Virus record (IMG/VR): IMGVR_UViG_3300006789_000246
Span: 1-20,347 of that record
Source of the DNA: a virus
Length of the DNA stretch: 20,347 bases
Direction: 5' to 3' (one strand)
Shown: piece by piece, positions 7,118-15,515 of the stretch
How positions within the stretch are numbered: the stretch's first letter is position 1
Layout: each line of letters opens with the position of its first letter
The notes under the pieces: model-generated
Told to the model about the DNA's origin: nothing
Database searches by the model: none
What the model saw: only the letters and a program-made list of their open reading frames with translations
Made by a program: the position numbers and the translations under genes

Positions 7118-7678
7118 ATGGCATCTGTCGTTGATATTTGCAACATCGCCCTGAGTAATCTAGGCGATCAGAAGATATCCTCTTTATCGGATGCCAATGA
7201 GCGGGCGAGGCTCTGCAATCTCCGTTACAACGATGTGCGGGATGCGGTTCTTCGCTCACATCCCTGGTCTTGTGCTGTCACGCGCACGCAGCTAGCTCAA
7301 TCGGATACTACGCCGACATGGGGCTTTGATTATGCGTATCCGCTGCCCAGCGATTGCTTGAGGGTGCTAGATGTTGAAGATTGGGACGAACCTTATCGAA
7401 TTGAGAATGGTTCAATCGTCACCGATGCATCAAGTCTAAAGCTCAAATATATCAAGCAGATAACAGACCCGAATGAATTTGATTCGCTCATTATTCAGGC
7501 GCTAGGTTTGCGGCTCGCATCCGAAATTGCTGAGTCGCTTACTGGCCGCCCTGAGTTGCGCGATAATCTTTTTGGAAAGTATCAATCTGCGCTAGCAGAA
7601 GCACGCTCAGTAGACTCAGCAGAGCGCGCTTACGTTGACACACTCTGGAGTGATGTTTTTATTGAAGCGAGGCTCTAA
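7118..7678 (+). CDS. Tail tubular protein A (T7 gp11-like adaptor)
   Basis: This is the gatekeeper ring between portal and tail nozzle of T7-like phages. The 186 residues match the family length (T7 gp11 is 196). The N-terminus MASVVDICNIALSNLG is the family signature (helix 4-18). It is followed by RARLCNLRYNDVRDAVLRSHPWSCA (about 29-53), the beta segment WGFDYAYPLPSDCLRVLDV (about 68-86), and C-terminal helices containing AL.LRLASEIAESLTGRPEL (about 128-148). It lies before the gp12-like gene as in T7. The ribosome site before the ATG at 7118 is weak, and coupling with the preceding gene is likely. The TAA stop directly abuts the ATG of the next gene. Confidence 0.93.
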   Translation: MASVVDICNIALSNLGDQKISSLSDANERARLCNLRYNDVRDAVLRSHPWSCAVTRTQLAQSDTTPTWGFDYAYPLPSDCLRVLDVEDWDEPYRIENGSIVTDASSLKLKYIKQITDPNEFDSLIIQALGLRLASEIAESLTGRPELRDNLFGKYQSALAEARSVDSAERAYVDTLWSDVFIEARL

Positions 7679-10600
7679 ATGGCGCGCGTTCAAAGCGTTC
7701 AAACCAGTTTTGCAGATGGGCAGATCAGCCCGCGCATGCAGGGTTATGTCGATCTCCCTTCGTATCGTTCCAGCGTAAAGCTCTGTCAAAATTATATTCC
7801 TCTTCCTCAAGGATCGGTTTCACGCCGACCTGGGACTTTCTATACATCACGCGCAAAAGATAATGGTGCGGTTCGTCTGGTTCCATTCAACTTTGGAAGC
7901 GGGCAAAGCTATATTCTGGAGTTCGGCGCAAGCTATATCAGGTTTTATCGAGAAGATGCAATTGTTTCAACGGATGCAACAACGATTTCCAGTGTTAACA
8001 ATAGCACTAACGTAATCACGCTAGCAGATGCTAGCACGCTCAGCGTAGGCGATGACATTTACTTCTCGACCAGTGGATCACTACCAAACGGATTGCTCAC
8101 CAATCAGCGCTATTTCATAAAAACCAAAAGCACCAACGATGTCACGCTTTCGCTAGCAGATAATACGATAGGCGCGGCGTTTGATCTCAGTACGGCTTCT
8201 GGTTCAGGCACGCACACAGTCAAAAAACCTCTTGAAAAGGCTACAAGTTACACAGTCAGCCAGATTGATGATCTCTATTTTACACAATCTGCTGATGTTC
8301 TCTTCATAGCACATCCGAGCCATGAGTTTGCAGAGTTAAAGCGTGTGAGCGACACCAGTTGGACACTTGCTGATCTTACTTTAAAAGATGGGCCTTATCT
8401 TCCAATGAATACTGAAGATACTACGCTAACAATAGCTCAAAGCATTTCAGCAGAAACAGATCGACCCTTAATCGCAGAGCTTGCAGACACAAATATAGAT
8501 GCTGGCAACAACAAATTCAAAATCCCGAATCATGGACTTGTCGATAATAATGTTGTTCGGTTTGATGATGGTAGCAGCAACGATCTACCTAGCGGGCTTA
8601 GTGTTGCTACTGATTACTACATAATAAGCGCAACCCTTGATGAGTTTCAGGTTTCAGCAAGTGAAGGTGGAGGCGCGCAAGCCTTAGCAGATGCAGGCTC
8701 AGGAACGCGCAAACTCTATTACAAGGATTATGGTTTCCAGCTAATAGGTGAAATCTCCAAAGATGCAGTAGATACAAGCGGTACAAACTTATTTACAATG
8801 GTCAACCATCCCTTAGTAAATGGTCAAAGGGTTTTTTACAAAGTAGGTGATGGATTAAATGGGGTTTCTGCGGGGACTGTTTATTATGTGATAGCTGCTA
8901 CAATAAACACTTTTAAACTTTCAGATAGTGTTGGTGGGACAGAAAAAGTATTAAGTGGAACAGTAACCAAAGAATTAAAATTCTATAAAAAGTTTATTCC
9001 AAAGTATTCAAAAATAACCATTACAGCTAGTGCGGTAACAGGCATTAATGACAACACAGGATTTCAGACAACTGATGTCGGAAGGATCATACGCCTAAAC
9101 ACTGAAGTTGCTCCGCAGATAAGATGGGGATATGTAGAGGTTACAGCGCGTGCTGGTACTACCAGCATCACTGCTGTTGCTTCAGAACATTTAGCATTTG
9201 AAGATGCCACAACCGAGTGGCAGCTAGGTTCGTTTTCCGACACAACAGGATACCCGCGCTCATGCCAAATCTACCAGCAGCGCATGGTGCTAGCAGGAAC
9301 CACAGAAGAACCTCAAACAGTTCACTTCAGTAAAACAGGCGATTTCGACAACTTTTCAGCCAGTGAAGCGCTTGGTGTCAACACAGGAAATTATGACACG
9401 GCAGGCGCTAGCATCATGGGTGAGCAAATATACAGCGATAATGCGTTTTCGCTCATGATTTCATCCGATACAGTTGACAAGATCGAATGGATCAATGAAG
9501 GCAGGCGTTTATCTTTGGGAACATCAGGTGGTATTTATCAGATGTTTGGTAATCGTGATGATGTAACGATCACGCCTTTTAATTTCACTATTGAGAAGAT
9601 TTCCAACTGGAGTGCGCATGATAGCGCGTTGCCCGCCCAAGTCGGCAATAACGTGCTTTATGTCCAGAAGAACGGCAGAAAGGTGCGTGAGCTTATATTT
9701 GATCGAGAACAGGAACAATACAGTGCAAAAGATATCAGCTTGCGTGCGGAAGACATTACGCAAACTGGTGTAAAAGCACTTGTTTTTCAAGATCAGCCAG
9801 GATCGTTGCTTTGGGTACTCAGGACAGACGGAAAGGTGGCAACATGCACCTATAATGTCGATCTCAATATGAACTCCTGGGGGCTTCACATAATCGGAGG
9901 ATCACACACAGATGCAACGTATGGGAGCCATGCAAAAGTCGATAGCATAGCAGCAATCCCGCGCGGAACAGGATCTTCAGGACACGATCAGCTTTGGATG
10001 GTTGTCAAGCGCCATGTGGATGAATACCTGACACAGTTCCCGCACACAGATATCAATGCTAGCACCAACGTAATAACAATTACTGGACACGGCTTGAGCG
10101 ACACTGATCAGATCAAGTTCACCACCGCAGACACAATGCCTGCAAACATCACGGCAGGAACGACTTATTATATCCGTGACAAGACAACAAACACTTTTAA
10201 GGTTGCAGCTACATCGGGAGGAACTGCAATAGATATAGATCAAGGGAGCGGAACGCACACGATTTACAAGAAAGATGTAGAACAGCGGTTTGTCGAGTAT
10301 CTGGAAGAATTTTATGATAACAGCATGGCAGCAAGCGAAGCACATTTTGTAGACTGCGGGGCATATTATTCAGGTTCAAGCGCTAGCACGCTAACAGGAT
10401 TGCACTACATCGAAGGCGAGACTCTTTCTGTTCTTGGAGATGATGCAAACCAGCCCGATAAAACTGTAAGCGCAGGCCAGCTATCTTTAGCTCTTGCTGT
10501 CACAAAAGCCCGCGTTGGCTTTTCCTATAACAGTGATATTCAAACGCTTGCGCTAGCTATTGGCGACCCCAGCACTCAAACAAGCATTGGAAATAAAAAA

Positions 10601-10855
10601 CGCATACACAGGATTCATGTGAAACTACTTGACACAATGGGGCTGAAGTATGGTGTTTCCAGTGATGAATTAACGACAGAAACTTTTCGACTGACCAGCG
10701 ATGCACTTTCAACTGCACTTCCGCTGTTTACTGGCGACAGAGAATTAACGATGCCAGGAGTTTATGATTCTCTTGGTGAGATTTATTTAAGGCAGGACAA
10801 ACCTTTTCCAAGTTCGATCCTGCATGTAGCCATCGACTATGAAACTAATGAGTAA
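7679..10855 (+). CDS. Tail tubular protein B (T7 gp12-like nozzle) enlarged by four inserted domain repeats
   Basis: This is the nozzle of the short tail, attached below the gp11-like ring and carrying the fibres. Family hallmarks are the N-terminus (QTSFADGQISPRMQGYVDLP, 8-27), CQNYIPLPQGSVSRRPGT (36-53), and the central block from about 520 to 690 (SCQIYQQRMVLAGT, FSKTGDFDNFS, LRAEDIT), where the propeller-like core is expected. At 1058 residues it is much longer than T7 gp12 (794). Most of the excess is four related segments of 73-84 residues at about 100-183, 271-349, 365-437 and 790-866. Three interrupt the N-terminal part and one the C-terminal part. The third lies in AT-rich DNA unlike its surroundings. 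The ATG is immediately after the previous stop. Confidence 0.93.
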   Translation: MARVQSVQTSFADGQISPRMQGYVDLPSYRSSVKLCQNYIPLPQGSVSRRPGTFYTSRAKDNGAVRLVPFNFGSGQSYILEFGASYIRFYREDAIVSTDATTISSVNNSTNVITLADASTLSVGDDIYFSTSGSLPNGLLTNQRYFIKTKSTNDVTLSLADNTIGAAFDLSTASGSGTHTVKKPLEKATSYTVSQIDDLYFTQSADVLFIAHPSHEFAELKRVSDTSWTLADLTLKDGPYLPMNTEDTTLTIAQSISAETDRPLIAELADTNIDAGNNKFKIPNHGLVDNNVVRFDDGSSNDLPSGLSVATDYYIISATLDEFQVSASEGGGAQALADAGSGTRKLYYKDYGFQLIGEISKDAVDTSGTNLFTMVNHPLVNGQRVFYKVGDGLNGVSAGTVYYVIAATINTFKLSDSVGGTEKVLSGTVTKELKFYKKFIPKYSKITITASAVTGINDNTGFQTTDVGRIIRLNTEVAPQIRWGYVEVTARAGTTSITAVASEHLAFEDATTEWQLGSFSDTTGYPRSCQIYQQRMVLAGTTEEPQTVHFSKTGDFDNFSASEALGVNTGNYDTAGASIMGEQIYSDNAFSLMISSDTVDKIEWINEGRRLSLGTSGGIYQMFGNRDDVTITPFNFTIEKISNWSAHDSALPAQVGNNVLYVQKNGRKVRELIFDREQEQYSAKDISLRAEDITQTGVKALVFQDQPGSLLWVLRTDGKVATCTYNVDLNMNSWGLHIIGGSHTDATYGSHAKVDSIAAIPRGTGSSGHDQLWMVVKRHVDEYLTQFPHTDINASTNVITITGHGLSDTDQIKFTTADTMPANITAGTTYYIRDKTTNTFKVAATSGGTAIDIDQGSGTHTIYKKDVEQRFVEYLEEFYDNSMAASEAHFVDCGAYYSGSSASTLTGLHYIEGETLSVLGDDANQPDKTVSAGQLSLALAVTKARVGFSYNSDIQTLALAIGDPSTQTSIGNKKRIHRIHVKLLDTMGLKYGVSSDELTTETFRLTSDALSTALPLFTGDRELTMPGVYDSLGEIYLRQDKPFPSSILHVAIDYETNE
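7976..8227 (+). repeat. Protein-domain repeat copy 1 in the gp12-like gene
   Basis: Residues about 100-183. Shared pattern: N.IT...... v.d.v.F....LP.GL....YfI...t...f.ls ... SGTHTvkK. It shares STNVIT and GSGTHT exactly with copy 4, its closest relative. The fold reminds me of the small beta (E1 FCCH-like) domains inserted in phage tail proteins, but this assignment is from memory. Three GCTAGC palindromes lie in this copy. Confidence 0.7.
8489..8725 (+). repeat. Protein-domain repeat copy 2 in the gp12-like gene
   Basis: Residues about 271-349. It has the complete pattern N.FKIPNHGL.DNNVVRFDD...LPSGL....DYYIISATLDEFQVS...GGA...GSGTRKLYYK. The conserved elements are the HGL turn, LP.GL, the YYI strand, the FxVS strand, GG and the closing SGT..yyK. 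The relationship to the other copies is at protein level only; DNA identity is low. Confidence 0.75.
8771..8989 (+). repeat. Protein-domain repeat copy 3 in the gp12-like gene (AT-rich)
   Basis: Residues about 365-437: NLFTMVNHPLVNGQRVFYK, then GVSAGTVYYVIAATINTFKLS, GG and SGTVTKELKFYKK. It has the same order of elements as copy 2. The DNA of about 8761-9000 is about 34% G+C by hand count, against about 47% for copy 1, and has no GCTAGC, CTAG or GCGC, suggesting separate and more recent acquisition. Confidence 0.75.
10046..10276 (+). repeat. Protein-domain repeat copy 4 in the gp12-like gene
   Basis: Residues about 790-866: NVITITGHGLSDTDQIKF, then MPANITAGTTYYIRDKTTNTFKVA, GGTAIDI and GSGTHTIYKK. 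This is the clearest copy of the pattern, positioned more than 350 residues after copy 3, on the far side of the conserved central block. It therefore reached a different insertion site of the nozzle protein. Confidence 0.75.
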
Positions 10856-10857
10856 AA

Positions 10858-11523
10858 ATGATTGAATACATCGGCTATGCGTTGCTAGCCAAAGGGATTC
10901 TTGAAGGCTACGGAGGTTATCAGTCTAGCATGAAGTCTGAAAAGCTTATGCGCAGACAGGCTGATCTTAATCGAAAGTATGGAGACAGAAAGCTTCAGTT
11001 TGCAAACATGCAGGCCGAAGAAGTTCTCAAGGCAGCAGAACAAAACGCTCAATACATGGAATGGGAAGGTGGCTATCAAATAGCAACCCAGAGAGATAAA
11101 GGCGAGCGCGCAGTTAGAGATATTATTTCATCCACTGGAAGCAGTGGTGCAGTTGTCAATTATGGATCACCAAGGCGTGTAGCAATGGCGCAGGCGCTCG
11201 TTAATAAGTTTGCAGTGGATCAGATGAATCAAAGTCTTTCTATCAAGACAGCAACCATCCGAAACAATGCTAGCAGAAGTGCAGAAATGATCGTCAAACA
11301 AGGCGAAATGGAGCGCGAATATTATTATGACTTGGGGGGCATGGCGAACCGATCCGCAGACAACATGGGGAGCGCGCGTAATCTTACGCTCTTAACAAGC
11401 GCTTTAAACACAGGCTCGCAGATGATGTGGATGGATTATTCTTCAAGGACACAAACAGGCGCAGGAGGTAAAGCTTCAGGCGTAGGGGCTAAGGGAATGT
11501 CAATGTTTAACTGGATGTACTGA
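10858..11523 (+). CDS. Putative internal virion protein (T7 gp14-like position)
   Basis: This 221-residue protein directly follows the nozzle gene, where T7-like phages encode the small ejection protein gp14 that forms the outer-membrane channel. A short hydrophobic N-terminal stretch (YIGYALLAKGILEGYGGY, 4-21) is followed by a long Gln/Glu/Ala-rich helical region (about 25-165) and a Gly-rich tail ending in MSMFNWMY. That arrangement (apolar N-terminus, long helices, Ala/Met-rich) is typical of gp14-like proteins. I see no exact family motif, so the assignment rests on position and composition. It starts two bases after the previous stop with only a weak ribosome site. Confidence 0.75.
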   Translation: MIEYIGYALLAKGILEGYGGYQSSMKSEKLMRRQADLNRKYGDRKLQFANMQAEEVLKAAEQNAQYMEWEGGYQIATQRDKGERAVRDIISSTGSSGAVVNYGSPRRVAMAQALVNKFAVDQMNQSLSIKTATIRNNASRSAEMIVKQGEMEREYYYDLGGMANRSADNMGSARNLTLLTSALNTGSQMMWMDYSSRTQTGAGGKASGVGAKGMSMFNWMY

Positions 11524-11525
11524 TA

Positions 11526-14500
11526 ATGCCTAGACTTCGATTCAGACCAGCCCAAGCGCAGGCGAAAGCGCCAACGATCACGCCAGCTAAGAAAGCGCAA
11601 GGTGCTGCTGCCCCAAATGTTATGCAATGGCTTCAGTATGAGATCGGCCCAGAGCAAGCAATCAACAAATTAGGTCAAGTGGTAGGCAAAGGTGCAGATA
11701 TGGCGTTTGATGCTTATATTGATGATCTGGGAAGGCAGGAGCGCGAGCGCAGGCAGGAAGAAGCAGACATTATTGATGCGTTAGCAGGGCAAATAAAACG
11801 CTTTGCTCAAGATGAGCGCGTGGAATTATACAAAGATATAAGTAATAAAAAAATAACGACTGAAGATTTTAAAACTAAAATAAGAACAAGGATTGAAGAA
11901 AAAAGAAATTCTCTGCTTAGTAGCGAATTAGTCACGGCATATTTAGCAGACAATCCATCGCGTAAAAAGTCTTTTCTACGCGGAGCAAAGGTTAGTTTGG
12001 ATAACGCTGGTCACAGCAATACAGTTGAGACAATACTTCAAAAGCTTTCAAAAGCAGAAGAACAACAAAAAAGAACTTACGAGGAAACATTAAGAGAAGC
12101 AAAACTAGAATTTGCGCAAAAAGCTTCTGATTCAGGACTGCTTTATAAAGAAGAATATACGCCAGAGACTTCACGATCTGAAATAAGCGAAGAGCTTGAT
12201 TCAATTCAGGCAAATATAATCAATAATTACAATAACATACTGCCTAAAGAGTATCACCAAAGGCTTGCAAACGATCTGCAAGGGCTTTTTATAAACAGCA
12301 ACGGAGGATTGCAAACCTGGAGCGTTCATCAAACACTTGAAGAAAGAGGTAAAAAGAAAAGCAGAAAAGTTGTTTTAGCAAAAAGACAAGCAAGGCTAGC
12401 ATTAGCGGAATTTGCAAATGAAAACCGATTAGCACAGAAATTAAGTTCTGCAACTCCAGAAAAAGCAGATGAAGCGAACAGAACGCTTTTGCAGGAGATT
12501 GGATCAATCGTAGGTAATGTGATGAAAGATCCTAAATTTCGTGGGGTGCTAGACGATCTCCACGAAGAAGAAATCACTACAGACTTAAATTCTATTTTTA
12601 AAGACCAGGATTACGCAACCAAAGCTGAATCTATCAATCGGTTGCTTCAAGAAAAAGATGAAGTTGAGCGCAATCAAGAACAATTAAAATTAAAAGATAA
12701 GCGCACACGCCTTGGTCAAGCAGAAGTTGATTTCCAAAACGGAACCAAGAGCATTATCCAAAGATACAATGCTAAAGAAATAACGCTTGAAGAAGCAGAA
12801 TCGCAAATCAAGGCAGTAGCAGAATCAGCACGGCAAAAAAACCAGATTGAACCAACTCCTAATGCCACTGAACTATCTGACGAAGACAATCAGTTTAACA
12901 GGGATCTACAACTTCATGCAGATGGATTAAGGTCAAGCCTGGAAACACGACTTTCTAGTGCTGAAGGCACGCGCACCGCGCAGCAAAGCGAAGCGACAAA
13001 GCAAGAGCTAAAGCGCATGAGGGAGAAAAAAGAAAGAGATGATATAAATAACACAGCAGTTTTATATAGAGAGCGCTTAATTGACTTTAATAGCGAAATG
13101 CAGCGCAACAGGGGGGACAAAAAATATGACCTTGAATTTATTCAGCAAGAACAATTAAGAATTTTAGATGAAGTCTTAACAGATGAGTTCGGCATTCCAG
13201 GTGATCGTGAGCATCAAAGAGTTGCACTAAAGGGCAGAGCATTTGATGAACTTAAAAAGATTCAGGTTTCTCAAAAAGAACAATTATCTCATGCAATTAC
13301 CGCAGACTCAATAAATCTTGAAGCGGGTGGTTTCATGGGGCGCTTCATGAAAGAGATTACAGAGCAAAGAGACAGCCTTGAAGAACAAGTCAAAGACGGA
13401 ACCATAAGCAATCCTCTTGAAGCTTCTTCCAGCTTTGAGTCCTTTGTAGAAAAGAAGAAAGAGCATTATTTAGAGGAAGCTAAAAATGGCCCTTTACCCG
13501 CCGTAGCATTTGACTTTGAAACCGCTCCAGAGTTCAGATCAAAGGTTCCTGCAATGATCTCAGGTTTCAAAATGAAGATGACTGTTAGAAACGAGGGCAA
13601 CATCAAAGATATGGATGCTGCGCGCGTGCAGGAAATTATAGATTTAACAGATGATCTTGGTGAACTTGAGTCGCTATCGCCAAGCTATAGGACTTTCAAA
13701 GATGAAGATGATGTTGTTCGTGGAGAAAGTGAAGGTGATCAAAGGATCATGGCAGTTGCTAGCATCTATGCTTCAAAAATGGGATCAGTATATTCTCAAG
13801 GTGAAGTTGCAGACTTAATCCAAAAAGCAGCCATTCAGATCGACCACAATGATATGAATAGGCTTCTGATGGGTGATGAAGCAAGCCTGAGAAAAGGAAT
13901 CCAGATCCTCACACGCGGTTCAGAAGAAGAAGGCGCACCCGCTATTATAGGCGGGCCAAGAAGAGTGCTGCTAGGGCAATTTAGAACAGCATTAAAGCAG
14001 TATAAAGAGAATGACAGGGCAGGCATCCAACAACGAATCAGAAACCATCATGACCGCACGCTTCACGGCGCGCCCTCCAGAGATCCTGACACCCTGGAGA
14101 AACTCTTTAATGCAGGGTTATTTGACGATGACCCAAAAATAAACGAGCGCATTTACAAGAAGCACAAGTATCAACAAAAATACAACGAGACACTTCATGG
14201 GTTAATTAAGGGAACCACAAGCAAACTTGATGAGTCTTATGAGCCAGAATTGCCATTAATTCATAAAAGCAATGCTTCGCTGAATAAGCTCGCAGCGGAG
14301 TTAGACCCGACTGTATGGGTTGATAAAAACAAACCTGAAGGCTTTGATGTTAATGATGCAGATTTGCAAGAGTTAAGAATTAGCCACAATGAATTAGGAA
14401 GACAAATCTCAAGGATAGCGCAAGAACGAGAATTAGATTCCTCTGCGCCTGCTAGCAGAAGGTTTCTAGATACTGCGGAAGGTCAAAATATCCCTATGCC

Positions 14501-15515
14501 GAATACACAAGAAGAAGTGGCATTAGCAAGCACATTCCCTGAACTGTGGTCGCAACAAACATTTAGTTCAAAACGCATTAAATATGTCATAGGTGAACAG
14601 ATCCGAATCAATCCTCATAAAACTCCAGAGTTCTTCAGCAAGAACGAGATCGACAACATTAATAACTCTTTTTTAAACACTCAAGATAGCGGAGTTATGC
14701 GCGCCAACTTAATGGCAATGATAGAGCAGCAATCAGGGCCGGACTTTGATGATGTCATAGCAGAACTGGACAAAAAGACAGACATCAAATCAGAGAACCA
14801 GCTTTACCTGGACTTCATGGGGTCAAGAACAATTACTGAGAATCTTCATAGTGCGCTTACCGCGTCTAATGCTGCACTTTATAAGAGATTTGAAGAAGGC
14901 CAAGGCAAGGAATTTAATAGAATGGTTTCCGAAGATCCAGAAATAGGAGCGTTTACTTCCTCATTTGCAATTGATTCAACTACGGCAAATAAAATGGAGT
15001 TGGCTGTTCGGAAGTATGCTCTTCAACTACATAGCTCAGATCCGAAAAAAGAAATGACTGAATTGGAAGCAATTCAACAGGCAAAGGACGATCTGATCCA
15101 CTCCAAATACACTATAGTCCCGACTGACTATGGTGCAGCAAGCTTCTTACAGGAAAAAGAAAAAACAAATACACTGCTTCATGCGAACCCTAAAATAATT
15201 CAAAAAGGTTTAAAAAGCCTTACTGATAAAGTGGATTTTTTTGATGCTAGCCAGCGTGCTTATGATTCTGGTCATACTTTCTTTATTAATGCAGGCGAAG
15301 GCGTGCAGTTGTTTATGATGTCCGAAGGCAAAGCCACCCCCGCAGTAGACAAGTCAGGGAAGATCATCACGTTCACAGACAAGGATATTAATCTTGTCGG
15401 TCTGGAAGCATTGCTAGCAAAAGAAGAAGCACGCATGAAGAGCCTGAAGCACTATGTTCCAATCGATAAAGAATTACTGAAATCAATAAAAGCCGAGATC
15501 GAGCTTTATCAATGA
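11526..15515 (+). CDS. Large helical internal/ejection protein (T7 gp15-like position), 1329 residues
   Basis: This is the largest gene of the window. The product begins with a basic Pro/Ala-rich tail (RLRFRPAQAQAKAPTITPAKKAQG, 3-26). The rest is almost entirely charged helix, rich in Glu, Lys, Gln and Ala (for example about 170-210, 370-450, 480-560), with little aromatic content and no membrane segment. A C-terminal compact part (about 1195-1329) contains TDYGAASFLQEKEK and VQLFMMSEGKA. I find no lysozyme, transglycosylase or peptidase signature. Position and style match the elongated ejection proteins that form the trans-periplasmic tube in T7-like phages (gp15/gp16 in role); the exact counterpart is uncertain. 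The start lies just after the previous stop (TGATAATG). An AT-rich patch lies near 11821-12100. Confidence 0.82.
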   Translation: MPRLRFRPAQAQAKAPTITPAKKAQGAAAPNVMQWLQYEIGPEQAINKLGQVVGKGADMAFDAYIDDLGRQERERRQEEADIIDALAGQIKRFAQDERVELYKDISNKKITTEDFKTKIRTRIEEKRNSLLSSELVTAYLADNPSRKKSFLRGAKVSLDNAGHSNTVETILQKLSKAEEQQKRTYEETLREAKLEFAQKASDSGLLYKEEYTPETSRSEISEELDSIQANIINNYNNILPKEYHQRLANDLQGLFINSNGGLQTWSVHQTLEERGKKKSRKVVLAKRQARLALAEFANENRLAQKLSSATPEKADEANRTLLQEIGSIVGNVMKDPKFRGVLDDLHEEEITTDLNSIFKDQDYATKAESINRLLQEKDEVERNQEQLKLKDKRTRLGQAEVDFQNGTKSIIQRYNAKEITLEEAESQIKAVAESARQKNQIEPTPNATELSDEDNQFNRDLQLHADGLRSSLETRLSSAEGTRTAQQSEATKQELKRMREKKERDDINNTAVLYRERLIDFNSEMQRNRGDKKYDLEFIQQEQLRILDEVLTDEFGIPGDREHQRVALKGRAFDELKKIQVSQKEQLSHAITADSINLEAGGFMGRFMKEITEQRDSLEEQVKDGTISNPLEASSSFESFVEKKKEHYLEEAKNGPLPAVAFDFETAPEFRSKVPAMISGFKMKMTVRNEGNIKDMDAARVQEIIDLTDDLGELESLSPSYRTFKDEDDVVRGESEGDQRIMAVASIYASKMGSVYSQGEVADLIQKAAIQIDHNDMNRLLMGDEASLRKGIQILTRGSEEEGAPAIIGGPRRVLLGQFRTALKQYKENDRAGIQQRIRNHHDRTLHGAPSRDPDTLEKLFNAGLFDDDPKINERIYKKHKYQQKYNETLHGLIKGTTSKLDESYEPELPLIHKSNASLNKLAAELDPTVWVDKNKPEGFDVNDADLQELRISHNELGRQISRIAQERELDSSAPASRRFLDTAEGQNIPMPNTQEEVALASTFPELWSQQTFSSKRIKYVIGEQIRINPHKTPEFFSKNEIDNINNSFLNTQDSGVMRANLMAMIEQQSGPDFDDVIAELDKKTDIKSENQLYLDFMGSRTITENLHSALTASNAALYKRFEEGQGKEFNRMVSEDPEIGAFTSSFAIDSTTANKMELAVRKYALQLHSSDPKKEMTELEAIQQAKDDLIHSKYTIVPTDYGAASFLQEKEKTNTLLHANPKIIQKGLKSLTDKVDFFDASQRAYDSGHTFFINAGEGVQLFMMSEGKATPAVDKSGKIITFTDKDINLVGLEALLAKEEARMKSLKHYVPIDKELLKSIKAEIELYQ

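Noticed and set aside
7976-10276. The nozzle repeats as direct DNA repeats or a recent tandem duplication.
   Set aside because: The copies are similar only at protein level, with different base composition and wide spacing; only very short strings are identical.
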